Of a DNA stretch of 64,000 bases, positions 13,767 to 25,368 are shown one piece after another. Source of the DNA: Lingula anatina (lineage: Eukaryota > Brachiopoda > Lingulata > Lingulida > Lingulidae); the NCBI RefSeq assembly GCF_001039355.2, contig NW_019775727.1, positions 165,004-229,003 on the forward strand, in the 5' to 3' direction. A program made the translations under genes and the position numbers. The stretch's first letter is position 1, and each line of letters starts with the position of its first letter. The notes under the pieces were generated by a model. It had not been told where the DNA came from and made no database searches. It saw only the letters and a program-made list of their open reading frames with translations.

Positions 13767-16727
13767 GCTCCCTTTTTAGAGGCATCCTGGAAAGTTGTGC
13801 AGATTTGATGTATAAATGGGAATGGGGCGGTGCTACTCTGGCTAAATTTTTGCTTTCTCTGTTTGAACTGTTGTTTATTTCCCTGTTCCTTGATAAATAT
13901 ATACTAGTACTTGTAAGTAGGAAAATTGTAAGTCTTCCACTGAAACTTCAGCCTTCAAGGTTTTGATTTATAGATTTTCCTTGCTCAAAACAGATCATCA
14001 ATTTAACCGTGACTTTTAAGTTTGTTACAAGTCATTTGTCTTTTAATTGATGTCAAATTATATGTTCATGTATATATGGGTGTGCATGAACATATCTTTC
14101 AATTTTACAAAGGAATTTAGCTTAATATTTAAATATATGCATTATTCATACTTTCTATACCAGACTGAGCTGGTGAAAATGTAAAGAGATAAAGTAATAC
14201 AAAAAATATATAAGAAACTTTTACACAGATAAATAACACCAAAATTACATAATATATAGATATGCAATATTATTACACATACATATCCAGTATTTCATAA
14301 TCATAAACTAGGTGTGGTCTTAATGCTGAGTCAACTGCTCGCAGCATTGATGGTAGGCTAGCATCATACTATAAGTATTGTATACACGAATAAGATGTAG
14401 AAATTAATTGTGCATGAGCCTGTTTTCTACTATGTGAAATTGAAAAGAACCTCAATACTTGCAGAAATTATTTATAGCCGTAGACATCACTAAGTGGTGT
14501 TTATAACCAGTGAGACATCAATATGGTGGCAGAGCTGTAGACAGCAATTTCAAAGAGGGGGGCTCTTTTTTTTTTTTTTTTTTTTTGGAAAAAGTGGGCC
14601 TTTTAACATGAAGACCTTATGTACTTAGATCAAATTTTACCCAGAGTGGACCTTTTACCAGCAAAAAGGGTGGTTCATCTGACCCTCCCTGGCCTGCTTT
14701 GAATGTACTTTGAATGTGCAACAATATATATTAACAGAATTCATTTTTTTACCCTTGGTTAGTAATGCCTCTTCAGTCATAAAATAAACATTGCAAAAAT
14801 AATATCAAGAATACATTCTTGATAATATGGATTATTCTGGTGTGGATATTTTGAATTTCATGCTGTATTTGATAAAGGTGTAAAGTGGGTTGGGTCTTTT
14901 TTCAACTTAAGATGATGATAATATTGTTCTTAAAATATTCAGTAGGTGAATTGATTATCAGAAAACAAAACACTTGAGTTTCTAAATGATCAAACACTGG
15001 CTATATCTGTCTCACATTGCATTGCTCTCCAAGTACGCCTAGGCCTTGGCAACAGCTTTGGGGTCTTGGACAGCAGTTAAAAGAGATGTCTTTTTTAAAG
15101 CCCACAAAGTTTATAGCCTCTGTGCAAAGATTTAAACAGCAAATATTGGCTTTTGAGAAAATATTAATTAATTTTTTTCTAAATGATATACGTAAATAGT
15201 GGCAGAATCAAGTTATAGACTTTCACAAAGGTGAGTGTAAATTTGTAATGGTACCCTGTACCATGTACTTTGTGATATCTCTATTATGTAAAGCTTATAA
15301 CTCATCCATGAGTGAAAAGGAGAACATTTTAAAAGTTTTAAAATGAGTAGAATATATTTCATTTAAACACCTCTGCAATTATCAAAATGGTTTTATATAC
15401 ATAGGATATAAACTAGGTTAGAATACGTAGGGGAAATCTACATAATGGGCTGATTGTCCTGATGTTCCGATTATATTATCAGACTTAAGGAGGGTTCTTT
15501 AGGAAATCTGGAGTTGAGAAGGTCACTCAGACATGTTTACAGCTAGACTGACTTAGATAGAAAATGATCTTAGCAGTGTCACCAGCGACTTCTTTTCTCT
15601 CCCATATATGGAACTACCTGCAACTGTAAAAAAGACAAAAATAAAATTTAAATGATAATTACCAAAGGTTCAGAAAAGTTCATCAACCACCAGATTTTAT
15701 GCATTTCAAAGTAATTTGACAATAAGTTGACAGTGGTAACCCCATCAGGCTTTAGAATTTTAAATCCCAGTTTAATGAAGCTGGTTATCTGATGGCATGA
15801 GTTATATTATATAATCATTTGGTCCATTTGTGAACACACTGTCTGTGCGGGCAAGGTAACCTAGATAAGAATATCCACGTACCGGTATATATGCAGTAAT
15901 AGTTATCTGCTGCATCAACACACATAAACGGAGGCATTAAAGAAAGACAAATACACAACCTCTATTAAGGAACCTGCTCAAGACTTTATCCCAACTCATT
16001 AATGCTCAGGGAAAATTTGACTTAAAATTCCTGAGCCAATTTCATTGATTTTTTTTTTGTAAGCTACTTAAATCCCTAAGGCTCTAGTTGAGAAGGCACA
16101 TTTGGGTGTGGCACATGTGTAGGGAGATGAGTGATTACAAAAAGTGTGTTAATTTCAATATTCAGGGGTGAGTTGGTGAGCTTTTGATGAATTTGATTAC
16201 TGAAATTCTTAAATTTGGAGCTGTTTGTTCAAATGTCTTCATGATTTTTTAAAAAAAATATTTAAAGGTTATCCTGTATGAGCCATTAGAACCCATTAGG
16301 GGTTGTTGGCCTCAGATTAATCCCTTTGTTTGTACTTAGTTTTATTGAATTTCTCGCAGTCATCAACTGTGCTTAAGACATTGACTGTGCTCATAGAAAA
16401 AACAAACACATTTGCAGGTTAAGTGTTTATTGTAGGCATGTCTTATCGTTATATTAGTTTGATAAGATAATATTTATGTTACCATACAGTACAGCCTTTG
16501 AATGGTTAAGGTTTTTGCTTTTTTTGACTTCTTGACATGCAAAGTTTACTGCATGACTTTAGTAAACTGTTCTTTTTTTGCAGTGTTCCTCACACCTTGT
16601 CAGGTGTGTTTTGTTTTCAATATTTATAAAACCAATCATTGTAAGTTTACTGGCTAATCAAGGTAAGTTTACTCAAGTACATAAAACATTGAAGAGAAGC
16701 ATTGTTTGTACAATTATCGTTTTCAGC

Positions 16728-16805
<78 letters not shown>

Positions 16806-19800
16806 GCTGGGTGTAAGGAGGGATGGGAGGGGATAAGTGATCACTGAAAGGAAGGTTTTATTAGTCCCTAGTAGGTTGCTAACACCAGTTGCTTGTAGCT
16901 TATTATGGGGAAAATCTCTCCCACTGACATAATATATTTAGTGTGTGCTGAATATCAAATAATTAAGTTTTATGTGAAACGTTTACACTTAATCAACTCC
17001 AAAGCAGTTTAAAGGTTCAGATTTGTTTGCAACACAAAAGAACAATCACAACAAAAATTGCATTCTGTAAGCTTGGCTGCCTTGAGCAGTTCACCAATAG
17101 GGTTCAATAGCAATGGGCAAGGGTCAGTCTTGCAGTGTTAAAATGGGAAACAGTACTGTTCATGGAGGAAATATGCCTCAAAGTTAATCATTGAGTAATT
17201 GTGTTTGCCTCATTTGTTGGCAAAACAAGAAGCTGAAAGGATCAGTCCCAGTTATGTGTGAATGGGTCTTTAGTCATTAAACAACTCAGATGTGCTTCAA
17301 TGCAACCTGCTAAATAATTTATTGTTATTGATTTCAAAAAGCTTATTCAATTTTCTTTCAAAGAAGTGATCAGCTTAGAAGGGGTAGCCAGGTTTGTCGG
17401 AATACAGAAAACATGTTATATTGCATGAAAGGCAAAACACATTGTTGAGGGACATGTTTGAGACACAGTGAGATACACTTTTTACTGCAATAGAGTGGAT
17501 CATTTTGCAATTTTTACAGCTTAAATAGAATGAGGTAAGATTCCTGCATATAATTATTACAAAATGATTTAATATTATTGTGTGAACTTTGCAAAGTTCT
17601 CAATCGTTGAGAATTGTGCACAGCACAGTTCTCTTAAAGCCTTTTAGCTTGGGGCATTACCAACCTATTTCATAAAAATACTAGTGCCTTATGCAGTCTT
17701 TTGTACATTTATTTATGTTTTGATCAGGGTGTTTTAATTATGAAACTTTGCCAAATGATAAATGCTTTTGAAATATCATATTGTTTACAGTCTAAACAAA
17801 ATAGTTGTGTTGTCCATTGGTAGTTTTAAGAGGCAGATTTCAAATGAGATGATTTTGTTGACTTTATCTTTTAAATGAGGTCCATCTGTCAAAAATGTCA
17901 TAAGTGTCACTGAATATATCCTCATATTATTATATACAGCAGGTAACACAAGTGTTCATGACAAAAAAGGTCATGATATGAAATTTGTGGGCGTAGCAGC
18001 CATTTTCATTGTTTGATTTTTGTATTAACCAGTTTACATTTTATGATTAAATGCATCAAATATTGCTTTGGCTTTGAATTTTGATATACACATTATTTCA
18101 TAACAGGTGAACAATCTTTTTCGCTAAAACTCCGGTATTGAAGCACCTATGGGATTAAAGTGAAGGCTACATTCACTCACTTTTGAAACAGAACGAAGTG
18201 CATTTTTCCCACTTGTTCAGTTGTTGTAATGAAGGTAGTTGTGTTCCACTCCCTTTAAGGTTATTAAATTAGCAAAATTTGAATGGCAGAAATATTTATT
18301 TTCAACTTCTCCTGCATTGCTGTTTAATGGCCTATTAGAATGGAACAAGTCGAGCCATTAAGGTGTACACAACTTGGGGGCAGTCCTCAGTTAGGTAAGC
18401 TTTGATATGGGCCTCCCAGCTCTAATATTGCCACTTACTCTGTTTGCTTGCAGCGGCCTCAGTCATTCAACCCACAAATTATCGTACAGAAAGGAATATT
18501 GTAGAATATGATCTTGACATTATATCCCATGTATTTTGCCTATTACCCTCGGGATATTGGAGAGTAAAGTGTTTAACTTATACATTGATGGATGTGTGAA
18601 TTGCATGCTGAAAATGACTTTACTCCCCCCCCCCCCCCGACAGCTATTATTTATGAGTTAGCTTATGTGCCTGTTCACCTTTCTCATCTGTTTTTTTTTT
18701 TTTTTTTTTTTCATCGGTTTCATAAAAAAAGTTCTTAAAATAGAGCATTTTATGCTACTATTGAGATAGAAATGATTGATTCAAACTAATCCCCAAATAT
18801 AGGTGCTGTAGATTAGGTCATCGCGAAGGGGTTCTGATGCCCTGCTATGGTATTTTGTTCCCAATAGTGAATAACCATTTATCTCATTTGGAAATTAACT
18901 GAATGAAAATGACCAAATATTTATAATTTTGAAGCTTTAGTGAGCCAAATTCCGCTTGGGCATTGTACTCTATGTTTTTGTTGGGTTTTTTGTTTGTCAC
19001 GTCGCCCTGACAATTTTATTTCCACAGTATATTCTTACCTGCGTATTACGTCAATATGTACACAACCTTTATTATGTTATCCTTTATCTATTGTAATGGA
19101 TTGCAGGTCGGAAATGTGACTTTGTTTGAAAGGAAGATTAGCATTGTGATTTTGTTTTTTGAAAGGATACGGCAAATACTCGACACTTGACGTGCTCTGT
19201 TCTTGAAAAAATAAGATCTTGTTACAGCATTTGCTTTGTACAAACAGACAAAAAGACGGATCTTTAATGCGATATGAAAATAATTTCTTATCCAGGCTGC
19301 TTGTGGTGTTAAGTTACCGCTGTAGAAGTAATCGTGTCAGCAATCTTGTATTCGTAGCACAAAAGCCTGAGCAAAAAGTTGGCATTGGATATTAAAAATC
19401 ATATTCGCCCGATTAAATCTGCATGGGGATTGTTTGACTAATGGTTCGGAAAAATGAACTGACGGCCCGCTAAGAACCATCTAAATGGACGCAATAACAA
19501 AACTGACTGGTAAGGGTTAAAAGAAGGTTTTGCGTCTGGGAAACCAGAGTATAGTATTTAGCCTAGACAGAAGGGGGAAAGGACCTCACTGTGCACTTTT
19601 TTAATTTTCCAAAAGAAATTCTCCAAAAGATGGCGGGAATTCGAGCCCACCATCACAAAGGCTGTTTTCCTCGATCAGAGGCCGACGGTTTTGGAAATGC
19701 AGCACTGTTATTAAGGTAGGATGAGATCGATATTGGTTGTGTGAGATTAGTTACTCTGACTATTTGTCGAGGATAGGATTAGCCCCGGTTACGACAGGTG

Positions 19801-20872
19801 GTTGCTGACATTCCTAGTCCTATGAATTCGTAGCCATTGGGAGTTGAGCACTTTCTGGTATAGTGCATGGAGATAAAACGATGATGTGAGTAAGCTGAAA
19901 ATTGAGAGGGAATAGTGTCTGGAGATGAAATTTTAAACTAATTTTTTGTAGTGATGACACTGCCAAAGGTATAATTTTTAATGCCGTAATAGATTAAGTT
20001 TTTTTTACATTTGCCTCCAAGTGCTTGCATTTGGACGATTCCGTGTAGGTGTACATTATATATTGAAATACTACCTCAAGCAATGATTATCCTCAAGCTG
20101 ATTATTAGTTTCCAATACCAATCAACTCGTTGCAATAGGCAACTTAATTGAAGCGCCACGCTGTGACACGTTCCAACAAAAAGACAGGCTGTATTTTGGC
20201 ACCGTCCAATCTCCGTGCCAAGTTGACATATTGCCCCTTTTCCCAGGTGCTAGCAACAGAGGAGTATTGATTCTGCATACAAATGTAACTCCATCAGTTG
20301 ACAAAAAGTGAATGGGACCGAGTGGTCTGTGGTCTGAAAGGGAGTCATTTCAGATGTCAACGCAATTTTCTACTCCATTTAATGGGATAGGAATAGCAGA
20401 TGATAGAGGGCGTGAGATCACGTAATAGTAGGGTTTTTTTTATTCTGGAGTAAAGATCAGGACAACAACGTTTCAGAAATTGCTGTGGGCTCTGCGCGGA
20501 AGATTTATGCTAATATGGAGTCGCTGTTAAGCAACAAATTAAGTCCATGTGATATCAGATTGAACAAGATTGCAACCTAAATTATTGCTGATCCTTGAAT
20601 ATCCTCTGTTAATTTATCATTACAAATCAATTTGAAGTCAGTGTGGTAATACAGTGTGACGCTACAAAAGCATTTTGAATAGGAATAACCACAACGTTTC
20701 TATGCGAAATTCCCTGCAGGATTCAAGAAAGTCGTGAGTGGATTTTAAAATACCCGTGGGCTAACACCCCGAACATTGGAGCACGTAGTTGTATTTGTTT
20801 GAATCATTGACAAATTATAGATGTCTGAAAGCTGTCCAGGCTGACTTGGTTCTTGACTGGAAAGCTTTAAGG
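13767..20872. other. Long non-coding interval between PRMT2 and the next gene
   Basis: About 7 kb without a supported gene. It contains a degenerate MITE at about 14530-14700, a TA repeat at 16735-16801, a short C run at 18627-18640 and poly-T runs at 18692-18710 and elsewhere. The part above about 19.5 kb is less AT-biased and may hold 5' untranslated exons or regulatory sequence of the downstream gene, but I cannot delimit any. Confidence 0.45.
14527..14700 (-). mobile_element. Degenerate copy of the CAGGCCCGTAG MITE
   Basis: The reverse complement of this stretch shares the internal text GTCCACTCTGGGTAAAATTTGA, a poly-T/AAAAAGTGG segment and GAAATTGCTG with the better copies at 26594-26763 and 44008-44181. 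Its ends are decayed and a poly-T run has expanded inside it. Confidence 0.55.
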
Positions 20873-23316
20873 ATGGTGAAAATGCAGAGTGAAGATAACG
20901 AAACGCCCAATTTTGATGATTTAATTTTGATAGGCAGGGGACCGAACCATGATGCAGGGTATGTGTGTTGTAACGTGTACGTAAGGTTTATTGTTATTAT
21001 GCATAATTATATATTGTATCGTATATTGTTCATATCTACTATCATGCCAGATTAAGACCATATTTGATTTGACTTTACTTATCGCTTTGTTGATAGTTGA
21101 CTTCTTAGTCTGTATGAAAAAGCTGGTGAAAACGTTGCCAGAATTCGTGAAAGAGAAGCGTTTTGCGCTAAATGCCTCCGTCTTTATTATACGATAATAT
21201 TTTAAGCGGATTTTGTCGGAAGCATATAACCACGCCTATTTTAGAAATAAAAAGGTTATATCATACTAATGTAATATTTTATTTGGTGGATTAAAAGTCT
21301 GGTGTTTATCATTGAGTCGACTGCTGGTGCGAAATGTAATTAACCAAGGGTTTATATTTTCTACATATTTGAATGACGTAATGTCAAACACGCATTTATG
21401 ATGTGAAATGAATTTAACCCTGGTTGGAAAGGTATTCTATGAAAAGGGCGCGTTAAAAAAGCCTTTTTTACGCGTCGATTTTGATTTCCAGTTTGAATTA
21501 TGTGCCATAATATTTTGTTTAAATAGGTGTCTTTTCGTCACAAGGGGGGTATTGACATTAAATTAGACACTGGTGGAATTGATCCTTAGTTTTATTGATC
21601 TAACATGTTCAGGTAAAAAAGAAAGTTGAGAGGAGAGCTATTTTTTAGTGCATTTTGTAAATAAACTCTTTTTTATCTTTTTTTTTTTTTTCATTCACTG
21701 TTATATATTACCGGCGACGTTATGATGTTGATTTTGAACACATACAGACTTGCTTGTGTGCCAAGTTAACCTTCATCTCTCCGATTAGATACCAAATGTG
21801 TTTTATTATTTTGGTATCACCTTACCTCTGTTTGAACTGTAGGAGTGAAAGAATTGCGAAGCTTTACAATATGACTCAAGGTTGTTGGTAAGGTATTGGT
21901 AATAATGTCGTACATTCATCTTTTATCGCACGTTTATGACAAGAGTTAATTGAAAATTGTGTTTTATTTTACAGAATGATGGAAAAGGCAGGGCTGGCTG
22001 GTTGGTCTAGCGAGAAAATGCAGCAATGGTTTGCGGACGTTCGTCAGACCCCCCGCTACCAAGCCGAGTACTTGGGCCGCCTAAGTAAACTGCGGGAGGA
22101 ACTTATCAACCAAGAACAGGAAAATCTCTCCCACGCGATGGAGAGACTGAGAGTGAATTCTCTAGGAAGAGAGCACCCGAAACATCGGGCAAAAATTAAG
22201 AAACCGCCCGACGAATTTCTAGACACTTTTCCCTATCGCCAACGCCAGATTCTTTTGGAAAAGTTGGAGAGGAATAGACGTCGGGCGGGCCCGGTGCGTC
22301 AAAGAAGCCCACCGAAGTTGGATCCTTTAGAAGGAAAACAGCTTGTAGAACCATTTCACAGACCAGAGAGAAATACGAACAGTGCTCCGGAACTGAGTAA
22401 TAAATCTAAATCGGACGGCGATCTACATACACGACTGTTCTCGAAATCTGTAGACGAGGCAAAACTTGTTAATTTGCAAAAACTTTTGAAACCGTCGCAA
22501 AGTATACCTAATTTAGAAAGACGAATTATACCCTCTCGACACCAAACGAATAAACAATCACCGGCACACAAAGATAAAATGGATTTAACTGTCCACCCAG
22601 AAGCTCCACATGGACCTATCTATAAGAAAGATGCTCAAACCGGACTCTTTAAGCGCGTCGGGGCGAGAGCGGTTTCTCGCCAGCCGAAAGCACATTTGGA
22701 GCTCGCTCCAACAGCTCACAGCTACGACCGAGTCACCGATGTTATCGATGCGGTGCGCCAAGCCCAAGAGGAGTATCACGTCAGAGGGCAATTTTACGTC
22801 CCCTCCACCACGCCTGAATCCGACTTTCAGCCAACGGAGGACCCCTATCGAGACTGCGTGGATTCGGATTGGACAGGGTTTTCTTCCAGCGGCGGTTCGC
22901 ATAGACTGGTAAAATACCCAAATGAAGAAGAAACCTCAAGAGGGGTGTCAAGAAAGGGGAACAAAAGATCAGATACGGAACTCAGCAGAGACAGAACACT
23001 AGAGGCAAAAATGAAAGCGATGTCACGGTCGCACGAAATCGTAGCCAGTTACACCGAGTTTCCACGTATTCCCCCAGAAAAGAAAAGCTTGATCGTGGAG
23101 ATGCCGAATATCGTTTTCCAACCGGCGACACCGGACCTGTACTCCGTGTACAATGATCTTCCACAGTCCAGCCAATCTCTAAAGAAGGCCTACCGTCAGC
23201 AACAGCTTCGCGAGAGGGAAGTGAGTAACCTTTTAGAAGACGTTCAGGAGCTGAATCAAATAACCGAGGAACTGCAGACCAAGGTGCTAGAAAGGCAGGC
23301 GAGCAAATTTGAATAA
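20873..23316 (+). CDS. Unrecognised 475-residue charged protein with C-terminal coiled coil
   Basis: Two exons, 20873-20958 and 21975-23316, join across a GT-AG intron with the phase preserved (GG|A), giving 475 residues. The first exon starts at the ATG before GTGAAAATG and encodes a short acidic lead; the second starts AATGATGGAA, so a 446-residue product from ATG 21976 is an alternative. I do not recognise the family. Visible features are an N-terminal helical charged stretch (around WSSEKMQQWFADVRQ to RLRVNSLGREHPKH), a serine- and proline-rich middle with a tyrosine-containing TAHSYDRVTDVIDAVRQ block, and a C-terminal coiled coil (REREVSNLLEDVQELNQ onwards, last 45 or so residues). There is no signal peptide or membrane segment, so it is probably an intracellular scaffold or cytoskeletal protein (inference). 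The coding exon is markedly more GC-rich than its flanks. A polyadenylation signal lies at 23849. Confidence 0.8.
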
Positions 23317-24927
23317 TAATAATGGTCTGCACCACAATAAAGGCGATTAGTTATTCCATTTACTTAACCAGTCTTATTGTGAATTGATTATTTTTCCGAT
23401 GTAAGCCGTCCAGTTTTATCGATTATCAATAGGGTCCATTCCCATGAGTAAATATCAGGTCGTTCTCCGTTGCTCAATCGTTACAGGTTAGACTTACCGA
23501 TAAGTGAGAATGTGTTTCTTCGAAAGTTCTTCTGGCACGAATCTGTTGTTGAATGTCAAATTCTGAACTTCTGTCGATTACAGACGTCGAGGTCGTGGCT
23601 TATGTTAGGAATTGGCGTCGGTCGTTTGTTTTTGATCGGAAATTTTAGCAGAAAGAAATCATATTAATTTGATTGATATTTGTTTAAGCGTATGTGTTTA
23701 TGAGCTCAGTTTTAAGTAAAAATGTTCAAAATGGTGCTAAAGTAACTTAAGTTGTATACAGCATGTGATACACCTATATTTTAATTGCCCTTTCTTTTAT
23801 GCGCTACGTGAAATGAGAGGTTTATGTAAATGTTGTCTTCAGTGCCAATAAATATTTAAAATTTTGTGTCTTTTTCTTTGTGCCACTTGAAAAGTTATAT
23901 CTTATAGATGCCACATTAACAGGAGTTGATATATCAATAAGCACCAGGGGCATGGCAACGTTTGACAACTAACATCGGTCATAAGGACAACAAGGAGAAG
24001 AGGGGTGGCGCTCTGCTAGGGTCCTTCACTTGATATAAAACTCATGTTTAGAACAAGGCCTGTGAAAATCTCAAGCCCTTTCTTAATTATGACGTTAAGT
24101 GTTTTCTGTATGACTTTGAATTCATTTAAAACTAAGTTACGTTATAAGACATCAAATCCAACTGTAGGGACGGGTCAAGCAATGATTAGAAAGAAGTAAG
24201 AAGAATTGCTTTTTTTTTTTTTTTTTTTTGAAGAAAATATTTTGCGAAAAAATTCGGGAAGGGATTCTTTTAAAGAACCCCGATAGTTTTTACTAACAGT
24301 AAATTTTATAAAATACGGTTAAGTACATGGGCCTACCAGTCACGTTTAATAGTTCTCGAAACGTCCATGTTAACTTCGACGAATAATTTCAGTAATCCTC
24401 TGTCCAAAAATATTTGTAATTTTACTAAAACAGTATATATATGTTGCAACAGAACAGCAGTCTTTATGAGAAAGTGGAATCGCACCTTTCATCTTTGATG
24501 AGGTTCTTGAAACAAAAACTGAGATCATCGTCAGTGGTAAGAGTATTTATTCCTTGTATCAACAAAATAATTTAATTATAGGAAACATTTAGGACATGAT
24601 AAATATTCCGCTGAACTACAATGCTTGTATGTACAGGTTGCTTGAATTCTAACTCATCTGAAGAAGCTTAAATGTATATTGCCTACATACTGCACATAAC
24701 AGACAATTAAATGAAGTCACGTTCTACAAAATACGTTAAAAATGAATGAGGCTCATGTATCGTAATAAGAAGGGAAGATACTCGGTAAATCAGCAGACTG
24801 TCCTTGACTAATAGCTTATCGTTTATCACACTAATTTTAAATGTAGACGTGACGTAAAAAAATATCCCATTTAACAACATTTAGGAACACCGAAATTTTT
24901 GTACAAAATCTTACAATTCCTGGAAAA
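23317..24927. other. 3' untranslated and intergenic sequence between convergent genes
   Basis: The plus-strand gene to the left and the minus-strand gene to the right converge here. AATAAA on the plus strand is present soon after the stop and at 23849-23854. For the minus-strand gene, TTTATT at 24928-24933 is the nearest reverse-strand signal, with another at 24546-24551. No gene is seen. A poly-T run lies at 24210-24228. Confidence 0.45.
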
Positions 24928-25219
24928 TTTATTCCTTACCATATATATTACCAGAGTATTTTGTGATCATTATAATGACTATAAAATTATTACCATTTCA
25001 GTGCTTCAGTAACAGCATCGTTCCAGTCAAACATTATAAACACTGGAGTCAAAATTGTCCGCGACGCCCGTTCGCCGAAAAAAAAATAGCCTGAGCTAAA
25101 ATGTGTTGGTTGATCCATCTCAACTAACACAATGTCTTCCTTGCTGAATTCTGCTTGCTGCAATGCGTCCGTGTTGTGGTTTTTAATTAAATTCAGGATG
25201 AAATATCTCTTTGTTTGTT

Positions 25220-25368
25220 TTAGTTTGATGGATGGAGCTCCACTTCGTCTAGTCTCTGTGGTGAAAACATGCCAGATCCGCTTCTCATTTTAAAGACCAA
25301 CACAACCACTGCTAGAGTTAAAAATATCCCGAGCACGAACAATCCGATGGCAAGACCCGTGGCTTGAC
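25220..25368 (-). other. Membrane-anchor and cytoplasmic-tail exon
   Basis: The final coding exon encodes 50 codons: a 20-22-residue hydrophobic helix (AIGLFVLGIFLTLAVVVLVF), then KMRSGSG and a short tail ending HPSN and TAA. It replaces the short 48-nt linker exon that closes modules 1 and 2 and is entered in the same phase, which ties it to the upstream exons as the natural end of the gene. Confidence 0.85.
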
